Notes: a model not told the origin generated them from the sequence alone. A stretch of 64,000 nt of DNA from Streptomyces canus (GCF_030816965.1 NZ_JAUSYQ010000002.1:8484001-8548000), one strand, 5' to 3'; positions 1-8,692 are shown, counted from the first letter of the stretch. Numbers and translations are program-made.

Positions 1-33
1 GCGAACGCAGCGCGACATGACGACGGGGCAGGC

Positions 34-582
34 TCAGCCCTGTGGCCCCAGATACCCCAGCGACGCCTCGATCCGTCCCGCCAGACGGTCCCGCTGCACC
101 GGTCCCCGCAGCGACGAACCGGCCAGCCACGTCCGGCACTTGCTGGCCAGCAACAGGCCGAAGCTCTCCGCCTCCCGCTCGTCGTCGAGCTCGAAGCGGC
201 TACGGGCGGCCACCTTGCGGACCGTGGCCTGGAGATCGGCGTCGTCGCAGAGGAGGCGGGCGGCGACCGCGGCGCCCTCGACGTGGTGGGAGCAGTGGCC
301 GGCGTTCATGTGCCACAGCTCGTGGCCGAGGATGACCAACTGGTGGTCGGGGGCGGTGCGTTCCTCGATCACCACGAGGTCCTGGTCGGCCATGTCGAGC
401 CACAGCCCGCTGGCCGTGCCGGGCGGGAAGGGCGCCGTACGGAAGTGGACCGGGCGGCCCCGGCGTCTGCTCATCGCGTCGCACAGGGCCCCGTAGAGGT
501 CCTCGGGCCGTGCGGGGGCGTCGAGTTCCAGTTCCGCCACCAACTCGCCGCTCAGGCGGCGCATGTGCTTACCGATGCCCAC
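34..582 (-). CDS. ImmA/IrrE-like zinc metallopeptidase of an HTH/peptidase pair
   Basis: A protein of about 182 residues with a zinc-protease signature, HELWH, inside ILGHELWHMNAGH, typical of ImmA/IrrE-like (DUF955) peptidases that act on a partner HTH regulator. The reading frame is open up to 642, but a GTG at 582 has a GGGAGA five bases before it and lies just past the stop of the upstream HTH gene (597), so I prefer it to the overlapping ATG. It sits directly downstream of the HTH gene in the same direction, the layout of toxin-antitoxin-like or regulatory peptidase pairs. Substrate and trigger cannot be read from the sequence. Confidence 0.75.
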   Translation of the reverse strand: MGIGKHMRRLSGELVAELELDAPARPEDLYGALCDAMSRRRGRPVHFRTAPFPPGTASGLWLDMADQDLVVIEERTAPDHQLVILGHELWHMNAGHCSHHVEGAAVAARLLCDDADLQATVRKVAARSRFELDDEREAESFGLLLASKCRTWLAGSSLRGPVQRDRLAGRIEASLGYLGPQG

Positions 583-596
583 AGTTGTCTCCCGGA

Positions 597-1289
597 TCAG
601 GACTCGGGCCGCTTGACGCTCTCCAGGAGCATGTCCAGCCACTCGGCGACCTTGTCACGGTGCTGGTCGGTGGGCAGCTGCGCGGCCCGCCAGGCGATCC
701 CGCGGACGCCGTGGTCCTGGAGCAGTCGCTCCAACGGGTCGTGGGTGGCCGCGGCGGCCTCCCGCTCCCGGTCGGCGAGCTTGTGCAGGAGCTCCTGCTC
801 GGTGTGCTGGAGCGCACCCGCGAGCGCCTCGGGGTCCTCGGCCGTCAGGAACCCGGCGTGCACCCGGAAGAACCGCTGGATGGCGTCGCAGTGCTCCATG
901 GTGGGGCGCCTGTCGCCGTTGATGAGGGCGCCCGCCTGCTGCCGGGACATGCCCGCGCCGTCGGCGATCTCCTGCTGGGTGTACTTGCGCCCGTTGGGCT
1001 TGAGCCGGGTGCGGCGCAACAGGTCGAGCCGCTGCAGGAACCGCGCCTGGACGTCCGGTTCACCCGCCGGGCGCCCACTCAGCAGAGCCTTGACCACGGG
1101 CTCGGGGACACCCGAGGCGACGGACAGCCGGCCGGTGTCGAAGACCTGCGCGTGCGGTACGCCGAGCCGGTCGGAGAGTGCGGCGACGCGGGCGACGACG
1201 GCCGTCAGTACGACCGTTGCCGCGTCGTCCGGGCCCTCGAAGCCATCCGACACCGACAGATCTCCTACGTCTCTCACCCGACTACTCAC
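597..1289 (-). CDS. XRE-type helix-turn-helix regulator
   Basis: A 230-residue protein. The middle part (KYTQQEIADGAGMSRQQAGA, roughly residues 100-125) is a helix-turn-helix followed by a conserved GDRRPTMEHCDAIQRFF segment, as in Streptomyces XRE regulators. The C-terminal third is charged and helical. It is the first gene of a two-gene unit with the HExxH peptidase. In ImmA/ImmR-type pairs the peptidase relieves the HTH repressor, and that role is inferred here from gene order. The upstream gap carries inverted repeats that could be its operator. Confidence 0.75.
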   Translation of the reverse strand: MSSRVRDVGDLSVSDGFEGPDDAATVVLTAVVARVAALSDRLGVPHAQVFDTGRLSVASGVPEPVVKALLSGRPAGEPDVQARFLQRLDLLRRTRLKPNGRKYTQQEIADGAGMSRQQAGALINGDRRPTMEHCDAIQRFFRVHAGFLTAEDPEALAGALQHTEQELLHKLADREREAAAATHDPLERLLQDHGVRGIAWRAAQLPTDQHRDKVAEWLDMLLESVKRPES

Positions 1290-1349
1290 AGGCGGTCGCC
1301 GTGAACTTCCCGGAGAGTAGCCCCTTGTTCGAACTCACATCCAGGTGTC

Positions 1350-1406
1350 GCCACAACTGTGGCCAATTTCAGCCGTCAACTGCTACGGAATGCCACGATA
1401 GTTGAC
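1350..1406. promoter_or_regulatory. Inverted repeats in the divergent promoter region
   Basis: Between the divergent HTH gene (start 1289) and MmyB-like gene (start 1478) are two dyads: GCCACA-AC-TGTGGC at 1350-1363, and GTCAACT (1375-1381) facing AGTTGAC (1400-1406). TTGACA at 1402-1407 could be a -35 for the rightward gene. They are candidate operators for the HTH protein; binding is inferred only from position. Confidence 0.35.
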
Positions 1407-1477
1407 ACGACTCGCTCCGGAGCAGCAGGATCAAGGCGCCGCGTGAAGGCCGCATAGGCAAGAGGGGTGACCTCCCG

Positions 1478-2128
1478 ATGGCATATCAGGCAGGTGGGCA
1501 GCGGTCGGAACTGCGGCCCGTCCCCGAGGGGCTCGAAGCCCAGGCGTATCTTCAGGACTACGCCACGCTCCTGGAAGCCGTCCCCTTCCCGTCCGTCGTC
1601 CTCGACCACCGCTGGGACGTCGTCCTCGCCAACGCCGCTTTCGCGTCACTTTTCCGTGCCGTGGGTCCGCATCCGACGGCCATGCCGGGCGACAACTTCC
1701 TCCGGTTCGTCCTCTTCCACCCCGACGCGAGCAGTGTCCTCGGTGAGCACGAGTCGCGCTGGTGTCTGCCGATGCTCGCGCACTTCGCGGCCGCGGTGGA
1801 GCGGCACGGCCACGACCACGTCATCCAGGCGATCCGCCGGGACATCGCGCAGGACCCGATCATGGACGCCGCCTACCGGCACGGCCTGCCGCACTGGATC
1901 CGCGCGGTCGGCGAGCGGGCCGTGGAGCACGACGGCTCCGTACGCCCGCTGGTGCACCCCGACCCGCGCTGGGGCGTCACCGACTGCCGGGTCGTCGACG
2001 AGACCCCGCGCACCCTGCGCGACCTGGGCTACACCCGGCTGACCCTGGTGCTCCGTCCGGCTCCCACCAGGCGCCGCCCGCGTCGCACGACGACACACCT
2101 CACGGTGGTCCCCACCCCCCAGGTCTGA
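1478..2128 (+). CDS. MmyB-like ligand-binding domain protein without an HTH
   Basis: A 216-residue protein resembling the PAS-like ligand-binding half of MmyB/XRE regulators of actinomycetes: an early LLEAVPFPSVVLDHRWDVV strand, NAAF, a central helical region, then WGVTDCRVV and a final TRLTLVLRP strand. MmyB proteins normally carry an N-terminal helix-turn-helix of about 80 residues; here only some 25 residues precede the sensor domain, so DNA binding is not expected from this chain alone. The tail is rich in Arg and Thr. ATG 1478 has GAGGGG ten bases upstream. It may sense a small ligand or be a regulator that lost its HTH. Confidence 0.6.
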   Translation: MAYQAGGQRSELRPVPEGLEAQAYLQDYATLLEAVPFPSVVLDHRWDVVLANAAFASLFRAVGPHPTAMPGDNFLRFVLFHPDASSVLGEHESRWCLPMLAHFAAAVERHGHDHVIQAIRRDIAQDPIMDAAYRHGLPHWIRAVGERAVEHDGSVRPLVHPDPRWGVTDCRVVDETPRTLRDLGYTRLTLVLRPAPTRRRPRRTTTHLTVVPTPQV

Positions 2129-2179
2129 CGGGCACCGTCGGCGTTCAGGTCGTCGACGGCGCCTCGTCAGCACGTGTCG

Positions 2180-2211
2180 GGCCCCGTGGAGCCAAGGTGT
2201 TCCACGGGGCC
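2180..2211. terminator. Bidirectional hairpin terminator
   Basis: A perfect 11-bp stem, GGCCCCGTGGA at 2180-2190 pairing with 2201-2211, closes a 10-base loop. It lies between the convergent ends of the MmyB-like gene (2128) and the Cache gene (2227). There is no T tract, as is common in Streptomyces terminators. Confidence 0.6.
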
Positions 2212-2226
2212 GCCGCCCCTCCCGGC

Positions 2227-2985
2227 TCACTCCGCCACCACGAGCACCAACGGCACCCCCTCGCACGGCATCAGCCGCACCCCGTCGGCCCGCGTGGGCC
2301 TGCCGGTCGTCAACGCCCCCGCGAAGTCCGGGCCCTTGTCGAGGGAGCCGACCAGGTGGCGCGGGTCGGTGGACGCGGCGACCCGGCCGCGGGCGTTCAC
2401 CAGACGGGCGGGGCCAGGGAGTTGGTGCAGCATCGGCATCACGGCCGCCTCGAAGTGCCGTAGATACACGTCGGCCGCGGCCACCCCGGCGAACCGGCCC
2501 GCCATCTCGACCGGCGCCGACAGCGTCAGGCTGTACTCGTCGGAGCAGAGGTAGTCGACATACGGCCCGGCCACCGCCCGCTCCCCGGTGTCGCGGGGGA
2601 GCGCGAACCAGTCCCAGTGCGTGTAGTCGGCGTACGCCGAGTGCGCGGGGTCCAGGTCGAGCAGCAGCGGTCGTACGTCGCCCTCCGAGCCGGTCTGCCA
2701 CCACTCCAGCCACGCGGGTACGTCCGTCAGCAGTCCCGGCGCGGCGACGAACCCGACGCCGGACACCAACCCGTGCCGGGCGAGCCGCAGATGAAGACCC
2801 GGGCGCAGCGCGGCGAGGTCCACGGTGGCGGGGCGGCGGCCCTCGGCGGCCACCCGTTCCAGCAGGGCCGTGGTGTCCGCGCGGGTCGCGGCAACGGCGT
2901 CGAAGACCGTCTCCACGGCCGAGCGGACCCGCGCCGCGACCGACTCCTCCGGTGCCTTGTCGAGCATTGCCGTCGCGAGGCCCAT
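2227..2985 (-). CDS. Cache (PDC-type) sensor-domain protein A
   Basis: A 252-residue protein with no signal peptide and no visible output domain. It is clearly paralogous to the protein at 59783-60517: both share WLEWWQT, DYTHWDWFALPR, GPYVDYLCSDEYSLTL and GVAAADVYLRHFEAA, features of small-molecule-binding PDC/Cache folds. A start behind GGAGGG (ATG 2985) is clear. It follows a GntR gene in the same direction, and that pair recurs beside the second polyamine-type transporter, so I infer that it senses the imported amine or a product and modulates the GntR protein or uptake. No biochemical role can be read directly. Confidence 0.65.
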   Translation of the reverse strand: MGLATAMLDKAPEESVAARVRSAVETVFDAVAATRADTTALLERVAAEGRRPATVDLAALRPGLHLRLARHGLVSGVGFVAAPGLLTDVPAWLEWWQTGSEGDVRPLLLDLDPAHSAYADYTHWDWFALPRDTGERAVAGPYVDYLCSDEYSLTLSAPVEMAGRFAGVAAADVYLRHFEAAVMPMLHQLPGPARLVNARGRVAASTDPRHLVGSLDKGPDFAGALTTGRPTRADGVRLMPCEGVPLVLVVAE

Positions 2986-3025
2986 GGCTGCCCTCCAGCG
3001 GACGGGGACCGTTCGAGCGAGGCGG

Positions 3026-3763
3026 CTACAGCGACAGACGCAGGGCGATCAGCCGTGCCGTGGACTCCCGCACGCATCGCTCGGCCAGTTCCCTGGCCGA
3101 TTCGTGGGCCCCATCCTGCACGGCGGAGATGACGAATCGGAGTCGCCCGGACACCTCTTCACGATATTCGCCGTCCCCGAGCACAAGACACAACAGCGCC
3201 CCGACCTCTGTCTGGAGGGCGACCTGCTCCCGGGTCAGCCGCGCCGACTGCGCGGCCGCGGCCAGCTCCACATGGAAGCGGCCGTAGAGGCGGCTGCACG
3301 CCGCAGCGCCCTCCGCCTGAGCCAACTCCTCGGCCGTACGCCGTAGTTGTACGAGATCCTCGGGCTCTGTGCGCTCGGCCGCGAGCCTCGCCGCCGTACC
3401 GGAGAGGGCGGCCCAGTGGTCGCCGAGGTCGCGCAGTTCCTCGGTGCTCCAGCCGCGCAGACGGACCTTGAGCCGTTCCTCGCCCGGGGGTTCGGGCAGC
3501 GAGACGAAGGAGCCGCCGCCGCGGCCCCGGCGGGTGGTGACGAGCCCCTGCTGACGCAGTGCCATGAGCGCCTCCCGCAGGGTCACCGTGGACACGCCGA
3601 GCTGACCGGCCAGCTCGCTCTCGCCCGGCAGCTGCTCACCGTCACCGAGCAGCCCGAGCTCGATGGCGTCGCCGATCCGGCGCACGACCGCGTCCACCCG
3701 CGCCCTGTTGTCGACCGGGGCGAAGACGGCTCTGCGGGCGCCGTCGATGCGCTGCTCGTTCAC
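3026..3763 (-). CDS. FadR/GntR-family transcriptional regulator A
   Basis: A 245-residue protein with an N-terminal winged helix (residues about 25-85: LPGESELAGQLGVSTVTLRE, then ALRQQGLVTTRRGRGGG) and an all-helical FCD effector domain behind it, the plan of FadR-type GntR repressors. The frame is open to 3772 but GTG 3763 has AAGG eight bases before it and aligns with the start of the paralogue at 60502-61251. It is divergent from the transporter A operon and is followed by the Cache gene. A palindrome overlapping the transporter promoter (3823-3832) is its likely operator. Confidence 0.85.
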   Translation of the reverse strand: MNEQRIDGARRAVFAPVDNRARVDAVVRRIGDAIELGLLGDGEQLPGESELAGQLGVSTVTLREALMALRQQGLVTTRRGRGGGSFVSLPEPPGEERLKVRLRGWSTEELRDLGDHWAALSGTAARLAAERTEPEDLVQLRRTAEELAQAEGAAACSRLYGRFHVELAAAAQSARLTREQVALQTEVGALLCLVLGDGEYREEVSGRLRFVISAVQDGAHESARELAERCVRESTARLIALRLSL

Positions 3764-3808
3764 GGCCACCACCTTGCACGTTGACTCAAGCTTTACCCTA
3801 AGGGGGCC

Positions 3809-3837
3809 TTGAGATTGGAACTATGACTTCATATGTT
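3809..3837 (+). promoter_or_regulatory. Transporter A promoter with GntR-type operator
   Basis: -35 TTGAGA at 3809-3814, a 17-base spacer and -10 TATGTT at 3832-3837. The palindrome ATGACTTCAT occupies 3823-3832, overlapping the spacer and the first base of the -10. The same arrangement occurs at 54168-54196 and 61327-61355, which supports a shared regulator. Confidence 0.65.
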
Positions 3838-3884
3838 TTCGGTCTATCGGTCAACGCCCGAGCGAGCCAGAAAGGTTCCCGCCC

Positions 3885-4922
3885 ATGGAGGGAAGCGCGA
3901 TCCGGCTGCACCACCTGCGGAAGTCGTTCGGGGAGACGACCGCCGTGGCCGGGATCGACCTGGAGATCCGGGACGGGGAGTTCTTCTCGATGCTCGGCCC
4001 CTCCGGCTCGGGCAAGACCACGGTCCTGCGCCTGATCGCCGGCTTCGAGACCCCCACCGAGGGCCGCGTCGAGCTCGCCGGACAGGAGGTCACCGGCCTC
4101 GCGCCCTTCGAGCGGGACGTCCACACCGTGTTCCAGGACTACGCCCTCTTCCCGCACATGAGCGTCGAGCAGAACGTCGCCTACGCGCTCAAGGTCCGGG
4201 GGGTGCCCAGGGCGGAGCGGTCGGTACGGGCACGCAAGGCGCTCGGCGAGGTGCGTCTGGAGGGCTTCGGCAAGCGGCGTCCGGCCCAGCTGTCCGGCGG
4301 GCAGCGCCAGCGGGTCGCTCTCGCCCGTGCCCTCGTCGGCCGTCCCCGGGTGCTGTTGCTCGACGAGCCGCTCGGGGCGCTCGATCAGAAGCTGCGGGAG
4401 GAGATGCAGGTCGAGCTCAAGGCGCTCCAGCGCGAGGTCGGCATCACCTTCGTGCTCGTCACCCACGACCAGCAGGAGGCCCTGACGATGAGCGACCGTA
4501 TCGCCGTCTTCCACCAGGGCCGCATCGAACAGGTCGGCACCCCGGCCGAGATCTACGAACGCCCCGCGACGCCCTTCGTGGCGTCCTTCGTCGGCACGTC
4601 CAATCTCCTCGAGGGGGACACCGCCCGCCGGATCGTCGGCGTGCCGGGTACCTACAGCGTCCGGCCCGAGAAGATCCGCATCCTGAAGGAGTCCGCGGAC
4701 TCCGACGAGCCGGAACACGCCTTCGCCACCGGCACCGTCGCCGAGGTGGTCTACCTGGGCGACGCCACGCGCTTCCTCGTCGACCTCGACGGCGGCGGCC
4801 GTCTCACCGCCCTTCAGCAGAACCTGGAGACGTCGTCCGAGGATGTGGCCGCGTACCGGGGTGCCCGGGTGCGACTGCAATGGCACAGGCGGCATGCCGT
4901 TGCGGTGCCCACCACTGACTGA
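3885..4922 (+). CDS. potA: Polyamine-type ABC transporter ATP-binding protein A (PotA-like)
   Basis: A 345-residue ATPase of the spermidine/putrescine import family. It has Walker [11 protein letters not shown]-loop [10 protein letters not shown], signature [15 protein letters not shown], Walker [13 protein letters not shown] and switch His THDQQEA, followed by a C-terminal TOBE/OB-like regulatory domain (about residues 240-345). It is the first gene of a four-gene operon with a lipoprotein and two permeases. It would power inward transport at the inner face of the membrane. It is about the usual length and closely resembles the ATPase at 54241. Substrate assignment is by family only. Confidence 0.9.
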   Translation: MEGSAIRLHHLRKSFGETTAVAGIDLEIRDGEFFSMLGPSGSGKTTVLRLIAGFETPTEGRVELAGQEVTGLAPFERDVHTVFQDYALFPHMSVEQNVAYALKVRGVPRAERSVRARKALGEVRLEGFGKRRPAQLSGGQRQRVALARALVGRPRVLLLDEPLGALDQKLREEMQVELKALQREVGITFVLVTHDQQEALTMSDRIAVFHQGRIEQVGTPAEIYERPATPFVASFVGTSNLLEGDTARRIVGVPGTYSVRPEKIRILKESADSDEPEHAFATGTVAEVVYLGDATRFLVDLDGGGRLTALQQNLETSSEDVAAYRGARVRLQWHRRHAVAVPTTD

Positions 4923-4947
4923 CCCCTTCTCGCAGATGGAGTACGTC

Positions 4948-6138
4948 GTGCGCCTCACCCTCAAGGCGGCTGCGGCCGTCACGCTTCTGTTCGTCGCCAC
5001 CGCCTGTGGCTCCTCCGGCTCCGGCTCCGGCTCCTCCTCCGGACTCAACCCGCCCGATCTCAAGGCGCCCACGAAGCTCGGCGCGACCGAGGGGCAGGTC
5101 AATCTGATCGCCTGGGCCGGCTATGTCGAGGACGGCTCCAACGACCCGAAGGTCGACTGGGTCAGCGACTTCGAGAAGCAGACCGGCTGTCAGGTCAACT
5201 CCAAGACCGCCGCCAGCTCCGACGAGATGGTCAAGCTGATGAAGACCGGTCAGTACGACGCCGTCTCCGCCTCCGGCGACGCTTCCCTGCGCCTCATAGC
5301 CTCCGGCGACGCGGCCCCCGTCAACACCGCTCTCGTGCCCAACTACCAGGACATCTTCAGCGGGTTGAAGGACGGCGCGTGGAACTCCGTCGACGGGCGG
5401 ATGTACGGCATCCCGCACGGCCGGGGCGCCAACCTGCTGATGTACAACACCGAGAAGGTCACCCCCGCGCCGACCTCCTGGTCCGCCGTCTTCGACGACG
5501 CGTCCACGTACAAGGGCCACGTCACCGCGTACGACTCGCCGATCTACATCGCCGACGCGGCGCTGTACCTGAAGGAGACCAAGCCCGGTCTCGGCATCAA
5601 GGACCCCTACGCCCTCGACCAGAAGCAGTTCGACGCCGCCGTCGCCCTGCTCAAGCAGCAGAACGCCAACATCGGCGAGTACTGGAGCGACTACCTCAAG
5701 GAGATCTCCGCGTTCAAGAGCGGCGACTCCGTGGTCGGCACCACCTGGCAGGTGATCGCCAACCTCACCGCCGACGAGGGCGCCAAGGTCAAGGCCTTCG
5801 TCCCCAAGGAGGGTTCGACCGGCTGGTCCGACACCTGGATGGTCTCCGCCAAGGCCAAGCACCCCAACTGCGCCTACAAGTGGCTCGACTGGATCGTCTC
5901 GCCGAAGGTCAACGCCCAGGTCGCCGAGTACTTCGGCGAGGCGCCCGCCAACTCCAAGGCGTGCGACCTCACCAGCGACAAGAACTTCTGCACGACCTAC
6001 CACGCCTCCGACGAGGACTACTGGAAGAACATCGCCTTCTGGAACACGCCCATCGAGCAGTGCCTGGACGGCCGCACGGACGTCACGTGCGTGCCGTACG
6101 CCAAGTGGGTCCAGGCCTGGACCGAGATCAAGGGCTGA
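4948..6138 (+). CDS. Polyamine-type substrate-binding lipoprotein A
   Basis: A 396-residue extracellular solute-binding protein of the PotD/PotF type. The frame extends upstream into the ATPase gene, but GTG 4948 has GGAG six bases before it and matches the start of paralogue B. It begins with a lipoprotein signal ending VATAC, then a Ser/Gly linker, then VNLIAWAGY, a typical first strand of spermidine/putrescine binders. The C terminus, YAKWVQAWTEIKG, is identical in B. It should be tethered outside the membrane and deliver substrate to the two permeases that follow three bases downstream. Confidence 0.88.
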   Translation: MRLTLKAAAAVTLLFVATACGSSGSGSGSSSGLNPPDLKAPTKLGATEGQVNLIAWAGYVEDGSNDPKVDWVSDFEKQTGCQVNSKTAASSDEMVKLMKTGQYDAVSASGDASLRLIASGDAAPVNTALVPNYQDIFSGLKDGAWNSVDGRMYGIPHGRGANLLMYNTEKVTPAPTSWSAVFDDASTYKGHVTAYDSPIYIADAALYLKETKPGLGIKDPYALDQKQFDAAVALLKQQNANIGEYWSDYLKEISAFKSGDSVVGTTWQVIANLTADEGAKVKAFVPKEGSTGWSDTWMVSAKAKHPNCAYKWLDWIVSPKVNAQVAEYFGEAPANSKACDLTSDKNFCTTYHASDEDYWKNIAFWNTPIEQCLDGRTDVTCVPYAKWVQAWTEIKG

Positions 6139-6141
6139 GGC

Positions 6142-7005
6142 ATGGCCCTGCTGACGCGGACCGCGGGGGCGCTGCACCGCCGCCCCCGCCTGCGGCTCTC
6201 CCTGCTCCTCGCCGCCCCGCTGCTGTGGCTGGCAGTGCTCTACCTCGGTTCGCTGACCGTGCTGTTCGTCTCCGCGTTCTGGACGACGAACTCCTTCACC
6301 TCCGAGGTGGTGAAGGTCTGGTCGACCGACAACTTCCGCGAGTTGTTCACCACGCCGGTGTTCCGGCAGGTGATCCTGCGGAGCGTGGGTGTGGCGCTGG
6401 CCGTCACCGTCCTGTGCGCGGTGATCGCCTTCCCGGTCGCCTTCTACACGGCACGGGTCGCGCGGCCCAGGTGGCGCCCGCTGCTGGTGGTCGCCATCCT
6501 CACACCGCTGTGGGCGAGTTACCTGGTCAAGGTGTACGCGTGGCGGCTGATCCTCTCCGAGGGCGGGCTCGCCGACTGGATGCTGAAGCCGTTCGGGCTG
6601 AGCGGCCCGGGGTTCGGCCTCACGGCGGCCGTGCTGACACTGACGTACCTCTGGCTGCCGTACATGATCCTGCCGATCCACGCGGCGCTGGAGCAGCTGC
6701 CGGCCAACCTGCTCGACGCCTCGGCCGACCTGGGGGCGCGGGCCGTCCGGACCTTCCGGTCGGTGGTGCTCCCGATGGTGCTGCCGTCGGTGGCGGCCGG
6801 GTCGATCTTCACGTTCTCGCTGAGCCTCGGCGACTACATCACCGTGCAGATCGTCGGCGGTAAGACCCAGCTGATCGGCAACCTCGTCTACTCCAACATC
6901 GAACTCAACCTGCCGATGGCCGCGGCGCTCGGCACGGTGCCGGTGGTCGTGATCGTGCTGTATCTGCTGGCGATGCGCCGCACCGGCGCCCTGAGCAGCC
7001 TGTAG
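6142..7005 (+). CDS. ABC transporter permease A1 (PotB-like)
   Basis: A 287-residue inner-membrane permease with about six hydrophobic helices. The EAA-type loop that contacts the ATPase appears as DASADLGARAVRTFRSVVLP (near residues 195-214). It starts three bases after the lipoprotein stop, so translation is probably coupled. The partner permease follows nine bases downstream. Family membership follows from the loop, the size and the neighbours. Confidence 0.88.
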   Translation: MALLTRTAGALHRRPRLRLSLLLAAPLLWLAVLYLGSLTVLFVSAFWTTNSFTSEVVKVWSTDNFRELFTTPVFRQVILRSVGVALAVTVLCAVIAFPVAFYTARVARPRWRPLLVVAILTPLWASYLVKVYAWRLILSEGGLADWMLKPFGLSGPGFGLTAAVLTLTYLWLPYMILPIHAALEQLPANLLDASADLGARAVRTFRSVVLPMVLPSVAAGSIFTFSLSLGDYITVQIVGGKTQLIGNLVYSNIELNLPMAAALGTVPVVVIVLYLLAMRRTGALSSL

Positions 7006-7014
7006 AGGAGCCTC

Positions 7015-7830
7015 GTGCAACTGTCCCGATCCGCCCGTATCGCACTGCGCGTCGCCGCCGGGTTCGGCTTCGCGGTGATCTACGTCCCGCTCGTGCTCGT
7101 CCTCGTCAACTCCCTGAACCCCGACCGGAGCGCGAGCTGGCCCCCGCCGGGGCTGACCCTGCACTGGTGGTCGGTGGCCTGGGAGAACTCGGGGGCCCGT
7201 GCGGCGCTGTGGGTCTCGGTCAAGGCGGGCCTCGGCGCCACTGCCATTGCACTGGTCCTCGGAACGCTCATCGCCTTCGCCGTCGCCCGGTACCCCTTCT
7301 TCGGCAGGGACGCCCTCTCCTTCGTGGTCGTCCTGCCGATCGCGCTGCCGGGAATCGTCACGGGCATCGCCCTCAACTCTGCGTTCGGCACGGTGCTCGA
7401 GCCGCTGGGCGTCGGCCTCGGCCTGTTCACCGTGGTCGTCGGCCACGCCACCTTCTGCATCGTCGTGGTCTTCAACAACGTCGTCGCCCGGCTCCGCCGC
7501 ACCTCCGGCTCCTACGAGGAGGCCGCGATGGACCTGGGCGCGAACACCTTCCGCGCCTTCGCCGACGTCACCTTCCCCCTGGTCCGCTCGGCCCTCCTCG
7601 CGGGCGGCCTGCTCGCCTTCGCTCTCTCCTTCGACGAGATCGTCGTCACCACCTTCACTGCGGGACCGGGCATCGAGACCCTCCCCATCTGGATCTTCAA
7701 CAACATGACCCGCCCGCAGCAGGCACCGGTGGTGAACGTGGTGGCGGCCGTGCTGGTGCTGTTGTCCGTGTTTCCGATCTACGTTGCTCAGCGGCTGTCG
7801 GCGGACACGGCGACGGGGAGCCGGGTCTGA
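7015..7830 (+). CDS. ABC transporter permease A2 (PotC-like)
   Basis: A 271-residue permease starting at GTG 7015 behind AGGAG. Its EAA-type loop reads SYEEAAMDLGANTFRAFADV (about residues 165-184). It has six predicted membrane segments and ends the transporter operon, 20 bases from the convergent gene at 7851. With the preceding permease it would form the heterodimeric channel. Unlike operon B, no aldehyde dehydrogenase follows. Confidence 0.88.
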   Translation: MQLSRSARIALRVAAGFGFAVIYVPLVLVLVNSLNPDRSASWPPPGLTLHWWSVAWENSGARAALWVSVKAGLGATAIALVLGTLIAFAVARYPFFGRDALSFVVVLPIALPGIVTGIALNSAFGTVLEPLGVGLGLFTVVVGHATFCIVVVFNNVVARLRRTSGSYEEAAMDLGANTFRAFADVTFPLVRSALLAGGLLAFALSFDEIVVTTFTAGPGIETLPIWIFNNMTRPQQAPVVNVVAAVLVLLSVFPIYVAQRLSADTATGSRV

Positions 7831-7850
7831 CCTCGTGGTGCGGGGGCAGT

Positions 7851-8666
7851 TCAGTGAAGTGGAGGCGTACCTGACTTCGTGACCGGAGCGTCCCGCACGG
7901 CCCCGCGCTTCGCCGCCTGGATCTGCTCGTACACATGGGTGCGCAGTTCGGCGAAGCGCGGGGCCACACGCGTGTGCAACTGGTCCCGCTCGTCCGGCAG
8001 ATCGACCTTCAGCTGCTCCTGCACGACCGTGGGGGAGGCGGACAGCACGATCACGCGTTCACCCAGGTACACGGCCTCGTCGATGTCGTGGGTGACGAAC
8101 AGGATCGTGATGCCGCGCTCCCGCCACAGCCGCCGTACGAGATCCTCCAGGTCGGCCCGGGTCTGCGCGTCCACGGCCGCGAACGGCTCGTCCATCAGCA
8201 GGACCTCGGGCTCGTACGCGAGGGCACGGGCGATCGCCACGCGCTGCTGCATACCGCCGGAGAGCTGCCAGGGATACGCCCCGGCGGCTTCCGAGAGGTC
8301 CACCGACTCCAGTGCGTCGGCGACCAGTTCACGTCGCCTCGCCTTGCTCAAACCCTTTTGTTTCAGCGGCAGTTCCACGTTGTCGGCGACACGCATCCAG
8401 GGAAAGAGGCTGCGGCCGTACTCCTGGAAGACGAAGGCCATCCCGGGCGGGGGACCGCTCACCTTCCGGCCCGACAGGTGGACTTCGCCGGCCGTCGGCG
8501 TGAGCAGTCCGCCCATGCACTTCAGCAGGGTCGTCTTGCCGCAGCCGGACGGGCCGACGAGACACACGAGTTCGCCCGCCTCGACGGTGAAGGTGAGGTC
8601 GCGGACCGCCTCCACACGGCGTCCTGACCCCTCGTAGACCTTCTTCAGGCCACGTACGTCGAGCAT
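7851..8666 (-). CDS. Taurine/nitrate/sulfonate-type ABC transporter ATP-binding protein
   Basis: A 271-residue ATPase of the SsuB/TauB/NrtD class: Walker A GPSGCGKTT, signature LSGGMQQRVAIARAL, Walker B VLLMDEPFAAVD and switch THDIDEA. The open frame continues far upstream, but ATG 8666 (MLDVRGLKKVY) is the natural N terminus of this family. It is the last gene of an operon of binding lipoprotein, two permeases and ATPase on the minus strand. The neighbouring Rieske oxygenase genes suggest an aromatic or sulfonated acid as cargo; that is inference. Confidence 0.85.
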   Translation of the reverse strand: MLDVRGLKKVYEGSGRRVEAVRDLTFTVEAGELVCLVGPSGCGKTTLLKCMGGLLTPTAGEVHLSGRKVSGPPPGMAFVFQEYGRSLFPWMRVADNVELPLKQKGLSKARRRELVADALESVDLSEAAGAYPWQLSGGMQQRVAIARALAYEPEVLLMDEPFAAVDAQTRADLEDLVRRLWRERGITILFVTHDIDEAVYLGERVIVLSASPTVVQEQLKVDLPDERDQLHTRVAPRFAELRTHVYEQIQAAKRGAVRDAPVTKSGTPPLH

Positions 8667-8692
8667 GGACCGCCCTTTCGCGTTCGGGTGAG

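Noticed and set aside
4804..7446. An 880-residue open frame on the minus strand
   Set aside because: It is antisense to the clearly coding transporter genes; its composition (Gly/Arg/His/Asp rich) and lack of motifs are typical of shadow frames in high-GC DNA.
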